A stretch of DNA of 64,000 bases from Carallia brachiata (GCA_021464245.1 JADCRB010000075.1:2849555-2913554), one strand, 5' to 3'. Positions 1-9,580 are shown, numbered from the stretch's first letter. The notes: generated by a model from the letters alone, not told the origin. Translations and numbers: made by a program.

Positions 1-282
1 TATCACTGCAGGATTTTTGGAAGGGAGAAGATCGAATTCCTATGGTAAAGAATTTGCTCCGCCACAGGAAATTTGATTAGGGTCATGGGCCGTAGTGCCG
101 GGTTGCGTTGGCTGCTTGCTTGATATATAGTCCGAGTCTGACACACCAGATTTCTTTGTTTTGACGAGAAATGAATGGGGTCTTAGAAGGATCATATATC
201 TGCAATTTTATCTTTATTTTTTATAAAGAGATTGTATTTACGATACATGATAGATCTAAGCTCACACATGGACGCAGATATA

Positions 283-328
<46 letters not shown>

Positions 329-498
329 TATTAGAAAGTGATACATAATAGATTAAGCTCACATGGACGAAAATTCAAAATGAGTTTACTATGAACCAAC
401 GACTACGAACCCACCCACTCATTTTAAGCATTGATATGAAGCACCAAAAATATATGGGGAAGAAAAAACAAAATTTGAATTGCAGAGGTGCGATCTAT
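1..498. other. AT-rich flank, no gene
   Basis: No coding region is visible. An (AT)n microsatellite occupies about 278-327. It is flanked on both sides by a near-direct repeat of about 30 bp (about 242-274 and 340-368, sharing a 'aagctcacatggacg'-like core), so the AT tract sits inside a small tandem duplication. The last five bases, 494-498 (TCTAT), pair with 10491-10495 (CCTAT) as the probable target-site duplication of the adjacent LTR element. Confidence 0.7.
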
Positions 499-1120
499 TG
501 TAAAGCGTAAATTTCGATTTTAAAATAATTAAACTCGAAAATATAAAAATAAATTACAAATAAAAATTATAAAAGAAAAGAAAATTTTCGTGGGGTCGAT
601 CTCCGTAGATCCTCCGATTAGTGTTCCTTTTTTTGACTCCGTCAAGGGCTGCACGAGCTTGATCTGGACAGAAATAATTTCCACCGCTTTTTCTTGAACT
701 GGATAGACTGAAACTGTGTCTGATTTGGATGTTTTGACTACGTTTAGGAACCGTAGAGACTCGATCTGCTGATCTGACTTAATTTCACCGAGGGTCGAAT
801 GACTTGTTCTCGGATGAGTTGCCTGGATTTTGCTGAGGTCGTATGAGGCTTAATCCCAGCCGGATTTGTAATATTTCGATTTTTTTTTTTTACTATCTCT
901 CTCTTTTTTTTTCTTTTTCTTTTCCTTTTTTTTTTCCTTGCGCGCTTCGCTGCTGGCTTTCTCTTTTTTTTTTTTTTTTGCTTCTGGCTGGCTTTTTTTG
1001 TTGCTGTATTCAATTATAGGCCTCCCCCAAGCCTGCCTGCCACCAACCAAATGGTTGGTGGCATTAATTAATTAGGTGGCGGCTGCCAACCATATAATTT
1101 TTTTTTTTTATTAGTTTACA
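499..1120 (-). repeat. 3' LTR of the Tat element
   Basis: This is the left-hand LTR, which is the 3' LTR because the element reads on the minus strand. It is 622 bp and aligns along its length with 9804-10490, including the block around 'gtggggtcgatctccgtag' and the C/T-rich tracts at 880-990. It lacks about 18 bp present in the other LTR: near 1010-1022 the left arm of a palindrome and part of its AT loop are gone, which also removes the likely TATA box. The two LTRs are identical at insertion, so the deletion happened afterwards. Confidence 0.93.
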
Positions 1121-1133
1121 AATGCCCCCACTT
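1121..1133 (-). other. Polypurine tract of the Tat element
   Basis: On the minus strand the bases immediately before the 3' LTR read AAGTGGGGGCATT, followed by the LTR start TGTAAAC. A G-rich purine run directly against the 3' LTR is the expected plus-strand priming site of an LTR retrotransposon. The position fixes the LTR boundary and the orientation of the element. Confidence 0.85.
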
Positions 1134-1597
1134 CAAGGGTCGGTAAGAAAGATTTTTTACAGAGATAATTCGAACCGAGTCTTGAAGTCCAGTTTGAAAT
1201 TTGGAAAGTCCTGATGAACATTGAATCTTGGAGTCTTCTATCTTTGACCATGCCTGCTGTTGTTGGATCGCAATAGGAAACCGATATGATCTTGAAGAAG
1301 TTAGCAGCCCAGCCAATATAGAAATTGAAGTCTTGGCTCCAGGTGCATTCGAGCTTCCATAGCCCGCAAAGGATTTTTGATATCCTTAAAGTTCCAGAGC
1401 TCTGGTGAGGATGATCCGGTAGGCAAAGAACTTGAACCTCCCCAAGAGGAAGGCCCAGGACCTTGGAACTTCAAGACCGGCACACAGAGAGACTGACTGT
1501 AGTGATGATTCCTAAGTCTGCTTCGACGTAAGGAGAGTAGTTGGAACTTCCCCGTACATCGCCGCATCCAAAGGAAGATTAGGATAATTGCAGCGTC

Positions 1598-1759
1598 TCA
1601 TCCCTCTGTGTAGATGTGAACTAAGGAGAGTAGTTGGAACTCCATGACACCGATGGCGTTAGGGATCCCTCGAGGAAGACTACTCCTTCTTTTCTTAGCT
1701 CGTGCGCCTCCAACTTCTTGATCGAAGAACTTCCTGAGACAAGTGCAGAGACTAGCCAT
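1598..1759 (-). CDS. Possible small accessory ORF (53 aa) in the element's 3' region
   Basis: A minus-strand ORF starts at an ATG in good plant context (AAAATGGCT at 1757-1759) and runs 53 codons to a stop at 1598. The product is basic in the middle (a KKRR stretch near residue 23) with no recognised domain. A TATA-like run lies about 55-65 bp upstream (1812-1822), and a 19-nt poly-A (sense strand) lies further upstream at 1834-1852. The bases coding for FQLLSL near its end recur about 95 bp downstream in the same frame (around 1526-1545), so the area contains a short direct repeat. This may be a chance ORF; I do not recognise the product. Confidence 0.2.
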   Translation of the reverse strand: MASLCTCLRKFFDQEVGGARAKKRRSSLPRGIPNAIGVMEFQLLSLVHIYTEG

Positions 1760-1811
1760 TTTCTTTTGAGAAAGAAGAGCTGAGGGGTGAGTATTACAAC
1801 TCGGGAATGCA

Positions 1812-1822
1812 AGATATATATA
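1812..1822 (-). promoter_or_regulatory. TATA-like run upstream of the small ORF
   Basis: The minus strand reads TATATATATC here, 55-65 bp before the ATG at 1759. The spacing suits a core promoter with a short leader, but simple AT repeats are common in this window, so this is weak support. Confidence 0.2.
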
Positions 1823-1833
1823 CATCGATAAAG

Positions 1834-1852
1834 TTTTTTTTTTTTTTTTTTT
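1834..1852 (-). repeat. 19-nt poly-A (sense) downstream of the WOX-like relic
   Basis: An uninterrupted T run on the plus strand is a poly-A tract in the direction of the element and of the WOX-like relic. It lies about 170 bp past the relic's stop codon at 2025. It could be a retained poly-A tail of a reverse-transcribed capture, or simply one of the many homopolymers of this element. Confidence 0.4.
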
Positions 1853-1946
1853 AAAAGTCAAAAAGAAGGTACGCAGATCGAGTAGGGCATCCACGTCCCT
1901 TTCCTGCATAAGAGACAAAAGAGGCAGCGGCTGACGCGTGTCACGA

Positions 1947-2023
1947 AAGTCGTTACCGTGTGTTGCAGAAGTCGTTGCCGTGTGCTGCAGAAGTCGTTCC
2001 GTGTGCTGCCAAAGTCGTTGCAC
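1947..2023. repeat. Short tandem repeat, 21-22 bp unit, about four copies
   Basis: The unit 'aagtcgttgccgtgtgctgc' is repeated with small changes from about 1947 to 2015 and followed by a partial fourth unit. It begins directly after the end of the WOX-like reading frame in sense orientation. Tandem repeats in the region between pol and the 3' LTR are known for Tat-lineage elements. Confidence 0.7.
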
Positions 2024-2024
2024 C

Positions 2025-2643
2025 TTATCTTGTCGGCCGTCCTAGCGGGGCCCGAGGCAACTCCAAGTCAAGCTCGACCTCGTCTGGTGGGCCGATGATG
2101 TTGACGTCGCTTTCCGGCTGGTTGATGCTGCCGGAATATTCTGGAAAGAGAGGCAAAATTTCGCCGGAATGACTCCTTTGCTAGAAAAATTCCTCCTAGA
2201 CTTAAGTATCTAGGAGGGATGAACCCTTGGCTGACTCCGTAAGACCACCAGGACCAGCATGCATGCTCCCATGGGCTACGGCTTTGATGAACATACCGTG
2301 GAGAGACCATTGCAGTGGAAGAACTCGGACCTGCTTCATTTGAGGCGAAGCTGTACCAGTGGGATTACTATGGAACGACAGACTGTTCTTTGGAAAAAGC
2401 AGTTCTCAGTGCTGGTTTCTTCCTGCTTCTCCGATTCTGGAACCAATAAAACACATTTTTTCCTTCGATTGCCCCGAGGGGCGCAATCGTGAGACAAGTT
2501 GGTAAATTGAGATGCATAGGAATAATACCTCCATTGTTGTGGAAGACTTCCTCCAAAATTTGCAGTTGTGCCATGGTCGGTTGCCACCTTGTGCGAGGTG
2601 ACCTTTCTTCTCCCTTGTCTTGAGGTTCTGCAACTGGTTCCAT
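2025..2643 (-). pseudogene. WUSCHEL-clade homeobox (WOX-like) gene relic captured in the retrotransposon
   Basis: From an ATG at 2643 the frame gives an N-terminus beginning MEPVAEP, then a WOX homeodomain at about 2595-2416. Helix 1 has TRWQPTMAQLQILEE; the loop and helix 3 have IEGKNVFYWFQNRR, the WUS-clade signature. Helix 2 is found in the other two frames (SQFTNLS, then SRLRPSG), so two to three one-base indels lie inside the domain. Two adjacent stops (2365-2370) follow the homeodomain. Same-frame text continues to about 2170, and in a third frame come a WUS-box-like LPLFP (2142-2156) and an EAR-like LDLEL (2058-2072), ending at TAA 2025-2027. Intact WUS-clade proteins bind DNA through the homeodomain and recruit TOPLESS-type corepressors through WUS-box and EAR motifs. 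The order, spacing and total length (about 200 codons) fit a small WUS/WOX5-size protein without introns. Family assignment is strong; function of this copy is unlikely. Confidence 0.85.
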
Positions 2644-2729
2644 CTTTCTTGTGGCAGAGGAGCAAAGGTCTTGGTATGTGGTGAAGATCGGTTGAGACTG
2701 ATGCTGAGTTTCAGACTCAAACCCTCCGT

Positions 2730-2737
2730 CTTTTATA
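2730..2737 (-). promoter_or_regulatory. TATA box of the captured WOX-like gene
   Basis: The minus strand reads AATATAAAAGACGG about 90 bp upstream of the ATG at 2643. TATAAAAG followed by a leader of about 60 nt is a normal plant core promoter arrangement. This suggests that genomic DNA, not only a spliced mRNA, was captured. Inference only. Confidence 0.4.
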
Positions 2738-2762
2738 TTTTTGGGCCGTTCACAGTTTATAC

Positions 2763-3000
2763 TCATGCGGGCCAGGAGTTGGATTGGATTTTGAACTTGG
2801 GTTTGGACTGTGTTTGGAACTTGGAATTTTTGGGTTTTGGGTTTGGATTGGATTTGGGTCGAGTGTTTGGGCTTCTAGACTTGGATTTTTGGACTTGGGT
2901 CGAGTGTTTGGGTTTGATTGATTTTGGATTTGGTTTGAGGTTTGAGTTGGGTTTTGAATTTGGGCTCAAGTGTTTGGGTTTGGATTTTCGCTTGGTCTTT
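2763..3000. repeat. G/T-rich degenerate minisatellite in the element's 3' region
   Basis: The plus strand is built of variants of 'ttgggtttggattttgg', including two copies of 'cttgggtcgagtgtttggg' about 45 bp apart (near 2853 and 2896). Translation gives only low-complexity N/P/K/S text. This is repeat DNA upstream (in sense) of the WOX-like relic, not a gene. Confidence 0.75.
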
Positions 3001-3016
3001 CAGATCGGGACTTCGC

Positions 3017-3019
<3 letters not shown>

Positions 3020-3051
<32 letters not shown>

Positions 3052-3094
3052 TTTTTTTTTTTTTTTTTTTTTTTATTTTTTTTTTTTTTTTTTT
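3020..3094. repeat. 75-nt poly-T (poly-A in element sense)
   Basis: Almost pure T, with single A interruptions at about 3050 and 3075. In element sense it is a long A tract lying just after the integrase stop at 3103 and before the minisatellite and the WOX-like relic. Its length is prone to assembly error. Confidence 0.9.
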
Positions 3095-3102
3095 AAACAT
3101 AT

Positions 3103-4400
3103 TTACACATAATACTGTTTCAGAAATTTACCATTGATTGGGCCGATTCGGACGCCTTCTTGGTCTGACAGCATGTAAGCGTTGTGAGTGTAGGCCTCCT
3201 GCACTAAGTATGGCCCGTCCCATTTGGAAGTAAGCTTGTCACCAGGCCGATGCTTCATGTTGATGGGCCGTCGCACTGCAAGAACAAGGTCTCCAACTTG
3301 AAAAGATCGAGGGCGGACCCTGCGGTTGAATGTGTTGGTGAGCCGGGCTTGGTAGCACTCAAGTTGCTGTTGTGCTTCGAGCCTCCTTTCATCGAGAGCT
3401 TCTAACTCATCCAGACGTAGGCGAGCATTCTCCTCCTGTGTGAGTCCTTCCAGAACAGCCATGCGCAGGGATGGAATCTGTGTTTCCAACGGCAGTATTG
3501 CTTCGACACCGTAGACAAGTGAGTATGGCGTCGCCTGTGTTGGAGTCCGGTAAGTTGTACGATACGCCCATAATGCCTCCGGAATTCTGTCATGCCAATC
3601 TCTTTTGGATTTAGAGACTACCTTCCGCAACAGGTTGCATAAGGTCTTGTTGAATGCTTCGGCCAAGCCATTTGCTGGGGCATTGTACATGGATGACTTG
3701 TACTGCTTGAACTTGAACTTCTCGCAGAGCTTGTCGATTAAGCTGTTGTAGAACTGCTTACCATTATCAGTGATGATGAATCGAGGGACTCCATAGCGAT
3801 AGATCAGCTGAGTCCGGATGAAATTGGCAACATGCTCCTTCTTTACCTCTCTAAGTGGAATGGCTTCAGCCCATTTTGAGAAGTAGTCGGTTGCTGCGAG
3901 GATGTACAGGTGACCCAGGGATGACTTTGGCAAGGGCCCCACTAAGTCGAGACCCCAAGCTTCAAAGGGCCAGGATGAGACAGTTGGATGCAGTGGCTCC
4001 GGTGGTTGATGTATGTAATTCGCATGAAATTGACAAGCTTGACAGTTTTAGCAAACTCAATTGAATCACGTACCATGGTTGGCCAGTAGTATCCCATCCT
4101 TCTGAGTTGGAAGTGCAACTTAGGCCCGATTGATGTCCGCCACAAACACCAGAATGTGCTTCAGTGAGAGCCTGTTTTGCCTCTTCATTGGCTAGGCAGC
4201 GAAGTAGAACTCCATCAAAAGACCTTCGATACAGAGCATCCTTGAGATATATGAAGCGGGGAGCTCGTCGTTGAATTTCTGTCTTATGACGACGATCTTC
4301 GGGCAGCTTCCCGTGCTGTAGGTAGTCAATGATTGGTTGGCGCCAATCTCGTCCTCCGCGAGACGTACAGATACAGCGTTGGCTGCTGTAGTTTCTTCAT
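3103..4400 (-). pseudogene. Tat element integrase, frameshifted in its N-terminal part
   Basis: The core and C-terminal part are open from 3942 to the stop at 3103. The catalytic DDE residues are visible: D in ATDYFSKW, D in ITDNGKQF and E in NGLAEAFNKTL. A C-terminal GKL-type region with WDGPYLVQEAY follows. Upstream, the HHCC zinc-binding part is split among frames. The second Cys pair is only readable after a one-base shift at about 4041-4050, and a further shift lies near 4123. The linker back to RNase H is readable at 4310-4150 in another frame. The enzyme would insert the cDNA copy into the genome; this copy is broken. Confidence 0.9.
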
Positions 4401-5384
4401 CATCCTTCTGTGGCACTATCCATTTCTGATACGGCAACAACTGTAGCCTGGATTTCTGACTTTGCAAGAGAAGTGGCCAGGTTAGCCAACGCGTCTGCCT
4501 GAGTGTTTTCTCGTCGAGGCACATGCTCCAAGGTGATGCTTTCAAATTCATCCATTAGCTGTCGAGCACGTTGATGGTAAGGCGCAAGGTCCTCTTTCTT
4601 CACTCATACAATCCTGTAAGTTGGTTGATGACGAGCTGGGAATCTCCATGGACTTCTATAGTTGGAATCTTCATATCGACAGCCATTTGAAGACCAATGA
4701 TCAAAGCCTGGTATTCAGCAACATTATTTGAACATAACTCACCGAGAATGATAGCATATGGTAGTATTTGTCGTTGAGGAGTGACAAACACTATGCCGGC
4801 ACCAGCACCATCACGCCTTGCTGCACCATCAAAGAACATCGTCCATGGTGGTAGTGTCTCAATGTAAAAGACCTCTTCATCTGGAAGATCATCTGTGAAC
4901 TCCCAATCTGACGGAACAGGGTGATCTGCAAGGAAGTCTGCTAGAGCTTGTCCTTTGACTGCTTTTTGAGGCACGTAGACAATGTCGTAGCTTTGTAGGA
5001 TTACTGCCCACTTGGCAAGTCGTCCTGACAAGATTGGTCTGGATAAGATATATTTGACAGGATCAGCTCTGGCAATGAGACGTACCGTGTGAGCTTGCAT
5101 GTAGTGCCTCAGCTTGTCAATGGCAAAGAACAGTGCTAGACATGTCTTTTCAATGGGCGAATAACTCAGCTCCGGACCATTTAGTGTTCTGCTCAAGTAG
5201 TACAGGCAACTTCCTTTCCCTGCTCGTTTTCCTGTGCAAGCAAGGCTCCCAAAGATCTTTCCTGTGCTGCAATGTAGAGAATCAACGACTTTCCTTGAAT
5301 TGGAGCACACATGGTGGATTGGAAAGATACTTCTTTATGCTTCAAAGGCTTTGCTGCAAGCTTCGTCCCACTCGAAGTTGACAT
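4400..5384 (-). pseudogene. Tat element dual RNase H (gypsy type plus archaeal type)
   Basis: The first RNase H is read from about 5384 to 4960, with YIAAQERSLGALL and LYYLSRTLNGPELSYSPIEK; it is cut by a one-base shift at about 5207. After a linker, an archaeal-type RNase H starts near 4850 with MFFDGAARRDGAGAG, followed by NNVAEYQALIIGL and VHGDSQLVINQL, which carry the expected acidic residues. A further one-base loss at about 4604 breaks it before the final HVPRRENTQADALANLA segment, which contains the closing D. Two RNase H domains in tandem between RT and integrase define the Tat lineage. Confidence 0.9.
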
Positions 5385-7772
5385 CCTTCTTCATCAACCG
5401 ATGGAAAGGTTGACATCTCCCAGCTAAATTGGAGATGAAACGGCGAATGTAGGCCAGCTTTCCTTGTAGACTTCGCAGCTCGTGCAGGTTTTTAGGTTCA
5501 GGCATCTTTTGAATTGCCTCAACCTTTGACTGATCAACTTCGATTCCACGATGGCGCACCACGAACCCAAGAAACTTTCCTGATGTGACACCGAATGCGC
5601 ACTTGAGAGGGTTCATTTTGAGCTGATGCCTCCGAAGTCTTTCGAACACTGTCTTGAGATCCTCGAGGTGGTCTTTGCGCTTCTTAGTCTTTACAACTAA
5701 GTCATCAACATAACATTCTACAATCTTGTGCAGCATGTCATCAAAAATTTTTTGCATAGCACGTTGATAAGTGGCGCCAGCATTTTTCAATCCAAACGGC
5801 ATAACTTTGTAGCAGTATATACCTTTTGGGGTGCGGAATGCTGTCAACTCCTCGTCTTCTGGTGCCATTCTGATTTGGTTATAGCCTGAAGAACCATCCA
5901 TGAAGACAATGCTTCGTGACCCGTTGTTGCATCGACTGTGATCTCCGTTATGGGCAATGGAAAGTCATCTTTCGGGCAGGCCTTGTTAAGATCTCGAAAA
6001 TCAACACATACCCTCAACTGTCCATTCTTCTTTCTTACCGGGACAATGTTGGCAATCCACGTTGGGTAGGTGACCTCTCGGATGAAGCCAGCATTGATCA
6101 GCTTGTTCACCTCCTCCTCGATTTGTGGAATGAGTTCCGGGCGGAACCGTCGTTGTGGCTGCTTGACAGAACGAACACCCTTCTTTACTGCTAGACGATG
6201 CACCGCAATTTTTGGGTCAAGTCCAGGCATTTCTTTGTAACTCCATGCGAACACGTCCCTGTATTGACTTAATACCTGAACATATTCTTGCTCTTCTTCT
6301 GCAGTAAGTAAAGCACTTACAAATGTAGGTCGAGGATCTTCCGGAGAGCCAAGATTGACCTCCTTGAGTTCATCAACAGTTGCTTGGCCACCATCTTCAA
6401 GTTCCGGGGGAGCCTCCTTCACTTCACCATCTGATGAGTCAGACTCAGCCTCCTCGCTGATTGTGACATGAAATGTGGAGCCCCTGACTTCGCCTTCTTT
6501 GTTTGATTGGATAAGCCTGTCTTGTCTGGTTGTGGTGGTGATGACACGTGCATCAGCTGGTCGGCTTCGACTCTTTAGCGTGATCCGCACAGGTGACTTC
6601 TCCTGATAGCCCAAGCCAGGTCGGGACTGTGATGTTTGAGAAGCGGCGCCATGTGTGGACGGCAGCGTACCCATTGTGCTCGGGTTTGAAAAGTCATAGC
6701 CCGCCTTTGCCAAAAGCTTGTATGCATTAGGATCAAATCCTTCATGTGTTCTTCTTTCTGGAAGTGAGCCACCTTCAACTGCCCCCGTGTGTGGTTTGAC
6801 GAAGCCTTTTAATGGTTTTGAAGACAAAACCGGCTCAATCTTTGGTATCGGCAGAGTGTAAGTCTCCTTCAGGTTGTGCAGCTCCTTTGTTTTGGGTTGG
6901 CTATGACCTTGCTCCTGTTTAAGATCAATACAATAAGAGAAAGGGGGTTGACCTTCTGAGCGTCGTGACTTTGGCACATAGCGTAGGACTGGAGTGGAGC
7001 TTGAAGATGCAACATCCTTCGGACGGAGTTCGGCAGGCTGTGGCAGCTTTTCATTTGTTGGAGTCTGAGGTTGAGCATTGGCAGGTTCTTCGACAGCTTT
7101 TCCCTTTTTGTGGATGCCCCTAGTCCAAGTAGCTTTTGACGGAATGATCTCCGGATTGTCTGTGTCAGTGTAGAAGACTGCATCCGCCAAATGTGATTCA
7201 GCATCATCGAACGGCTTTAAGTCAGCATTGACCTTTTGAACGCCACCATTGTTGTACTTGAAACACTGATGTAAGCTTGAGAGCACAACTCCATTTCCAT
7301 GAATCCACGGTCGTCCTAGCAACATCTTATATGTGGTACGTGCATCAATCACGTGAAATAGAGTGCTAGAAGTGAGATTACCGATAGATAGCTCCAAGCG
7401 AATCATCCCAATTGCTTTTTGTCCTCCTTGATTAAAGCCATGAATCATCAGACGGCTGTCTGATAACTCATCAACACCGATGCCGAGCTCCTTTATGGTG
7501 GATTTTGGGATAATATTGACTGCTGAGCCATCGTCGATCAGAATACGTCGAACCTTCTGCTCTTTCACATAGCCTGATACATACAGCGGCCGATTGTGGG
7601 GTTTGGACCCCAGCAGGAGATCCTCATCTGAAAATGAGATAGCAGAGTAACATCCGACGTGATTTTGGTCCGCCTGTTGCTCCGTCGAGCTGGAATTACT
7701 TGATGGCAGAGGTTCAGCTGAGGTCTGAAGAGTATTGCCGACTTGATTTTGCCACACTTCTGTTGTTTGCAA
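5335..7772 (-). pseudogene. Tat element aspartic protease and reverse transcriptase
   Basis: An open stretch of 642 codons (7772-5844) contains the aspartic protease (ILIDDGSAVNIIPK, with LLGRPWIHG downstream). After a charged linker, the start of the reverse transcriptase follows (RKKNGQLRVCVDFRDLNKAC). A one-base loss at about 5898 shifts the frame. RT continues from 5901 to 5335 with MPFGLKNAGATYQRAM and the catalytic YVDD box in CYVDDLVVKTKK, ending in the connection region. Another shift at about 5340 separates it from RNase H. All catalytic motifs are present, so the copy looks recently inactivated or affected by sequence errors. Confidence 0.92.
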
Positions 7773-7861
7773 AGCTGTAAACAGCTGAGGGTTAGCGAGA
7801 AGGGTTGGAGAGCTTCAATACCTTCTCCGTTGTCGACTTTTTGTTGTCGAGCGGCTCCTCC

Positions 7862-9580
7862 TTACGGTGTGTCACTTCTTCTCTGATGGTTTTGAAGTGA
7901 TGGTGGTTGGTTTGCCGAGGTTACGCCTTCCTGGTCCAGAATGATTTTATTCTGGCTTTTGAGCTTCATGATTAGCTCCTTCAGGACGAAACATTTCTCA
8001 GTTGGATGACTTACTATCCGGTGATATTTGCAGAATCTTGGATCGCTGACTCGATCCTTTTCATTCGGCCGCTTGCACTCTGGGAGTTCGATCAGCTTCG
8101 CCTCCAAGAGTTGTTCAAGAATGTCGGGGACGTCTGAGTCGGGGAATGGATACTGCTTCTGCTCCAGCTCTCGCAATGTCACCTTCCGCCTTTCCTGTTG
8201 TTTTGGCTGAGTTATTTGGGTCGGAGGATTTACCTTAGCTCTGGCGCCCACTTTTACTGGTGCGGCTTCAACAGTCATCACTTCCTTTCCTTTTCCGGAG
8301 CTGTTGGGTTTCTTAATCTCCCTTCTGCCCCCTTGCTGGTCCAACTGGATGGGAACGGTGCCTCCGGAAGTCTGGATGCTTATCTCCATGTCATGCGCGC
8401 GGGTCGCCAGTTCTTCGAAAGTTCGGGGTTTGACACCCTGCAGGATGTATAACAGCTCCCAATGCATTCCCTGGATGCACATCTCTACGGCAGAAGTCTC
8501 CGTCAGGCGATCTTTGCAGTCCAAGCTGAGGGCACGCCATCTGTTGATGTATTCGACAACGGGCTCTCCTTTCCTTTGTTTGGTGCTGGTAAGCTCCATC
8601 ATACTTACCGTCCTTCGAGTGCTGAAAAATCTGTTGAGGAACTCTCGTTGTAGCTGTTCCCAACTGTCGATCGATTCTGGTTCAAGATTTATGAACCAGG
8701 TAAAAGCGGTCTCCCTGAGTGAACGAACAAACTGCTTCACCAAGAGATCTCCATAAGTCCCTGCGTTGTTGCAGGTTTCAACGAATGGGCGATGTGCTGT
8801 TTGGGATCGCCTCGTCCGTCGAATTGTTGAAATTTGGGCGGTGGTAGCCCAAGGGCATGTTGAGACTTTCGATCCGTCTGGTGTACGGTTTGACGTACAT
8901 CTGTGATCCTTGGAAGGATGTAGCTTGTTGCAGTCGGATCGTATTAGCTATCATTTCCTGCAATTGTTGAACAGATAGCGAAGCTACAGAATTTGAGGGT
9001 GGCAGCTGTGTAGAACTACCTGGTCGCTTTTCTGCAGGGAAGACGTCGGCTGGTGTGGCTTCTGGAGTGAAACCGGGTGGATATGGTTGCTCCTCGCGGA
9101 TTTCGGGATCAACTTGGATCGGGGCTTTTCCTTTGAGAGCTGCGATCTGTTGATCTTTTTCCTCCACGACTCTGATCAGCTGTAAAATTTTGTTCTCCAA
9201 TTCTGAAATCCTTTCCTCTGTGCTGGTTGTGTTGGTCATCATGACGGCAACAGATGAGGCTCCGGGAAAGACTGGGGGAGAAAACTCTTCTGATTCTTCT
9301 GTGTGGAGTCTGAGTTGATTGTTGAGCGGTTTCGTCGCGTTGCCCCCGATTCGATCGGGGTGGGTGATCGACTCCTCCATGCGGCAAGAGAGTCAGGGGA
9401 GAGATCCTGTTGTGCGAGCTGTGGACTCTCCATTTCGACATTTTGTCGGGTTTGGACGGCAAGAAATTGTGTCCGTCCCCGGGTTTCTGGTCCTGCGTAC
9501 CCAGGTAGGGTAGTTGATGCAGGCAATGGAGCCGTTGCCTTCTTTTTTGTGGCAGCAGTTGTACTCCTTTTCGGTGCCAT
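7862..9580 (-). pseudogene. Tat element gag, frameshifted
   Basis: Gag starts at about 9580 with MAPKRSTTAATKKKA. The frame shifts at about 9380 into the next part, which has a predicted coiled coil (TEERISELENKILQLI) and a proline-rich stretch. It shifts again near 8835 and 8785 before the retrotransposon gag core at 8743-7862 (ETAFTWFINL, WEQLQREFLNRFF, EPVVEYINRWR). A basic and glutamine-rich tail follows. No clear CCHC zinc knuckle is visible. Gag would form the virus-like particle that packages the element RNA. Confidence 0.85.

Noticed and set aside
278..327. (AT)n tract as a promoter TATA region
   Set aside because: A plain microsatellite inside a local duplication, with no gene downstream on either strand.
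2620..3096. Plus-strand 158-codon reading frame ending in poly-Phe
   Set aside because: It runs antisense over the homeobox relic, then through the G/T minisatellite and poly-T tract; only low-complexity text.
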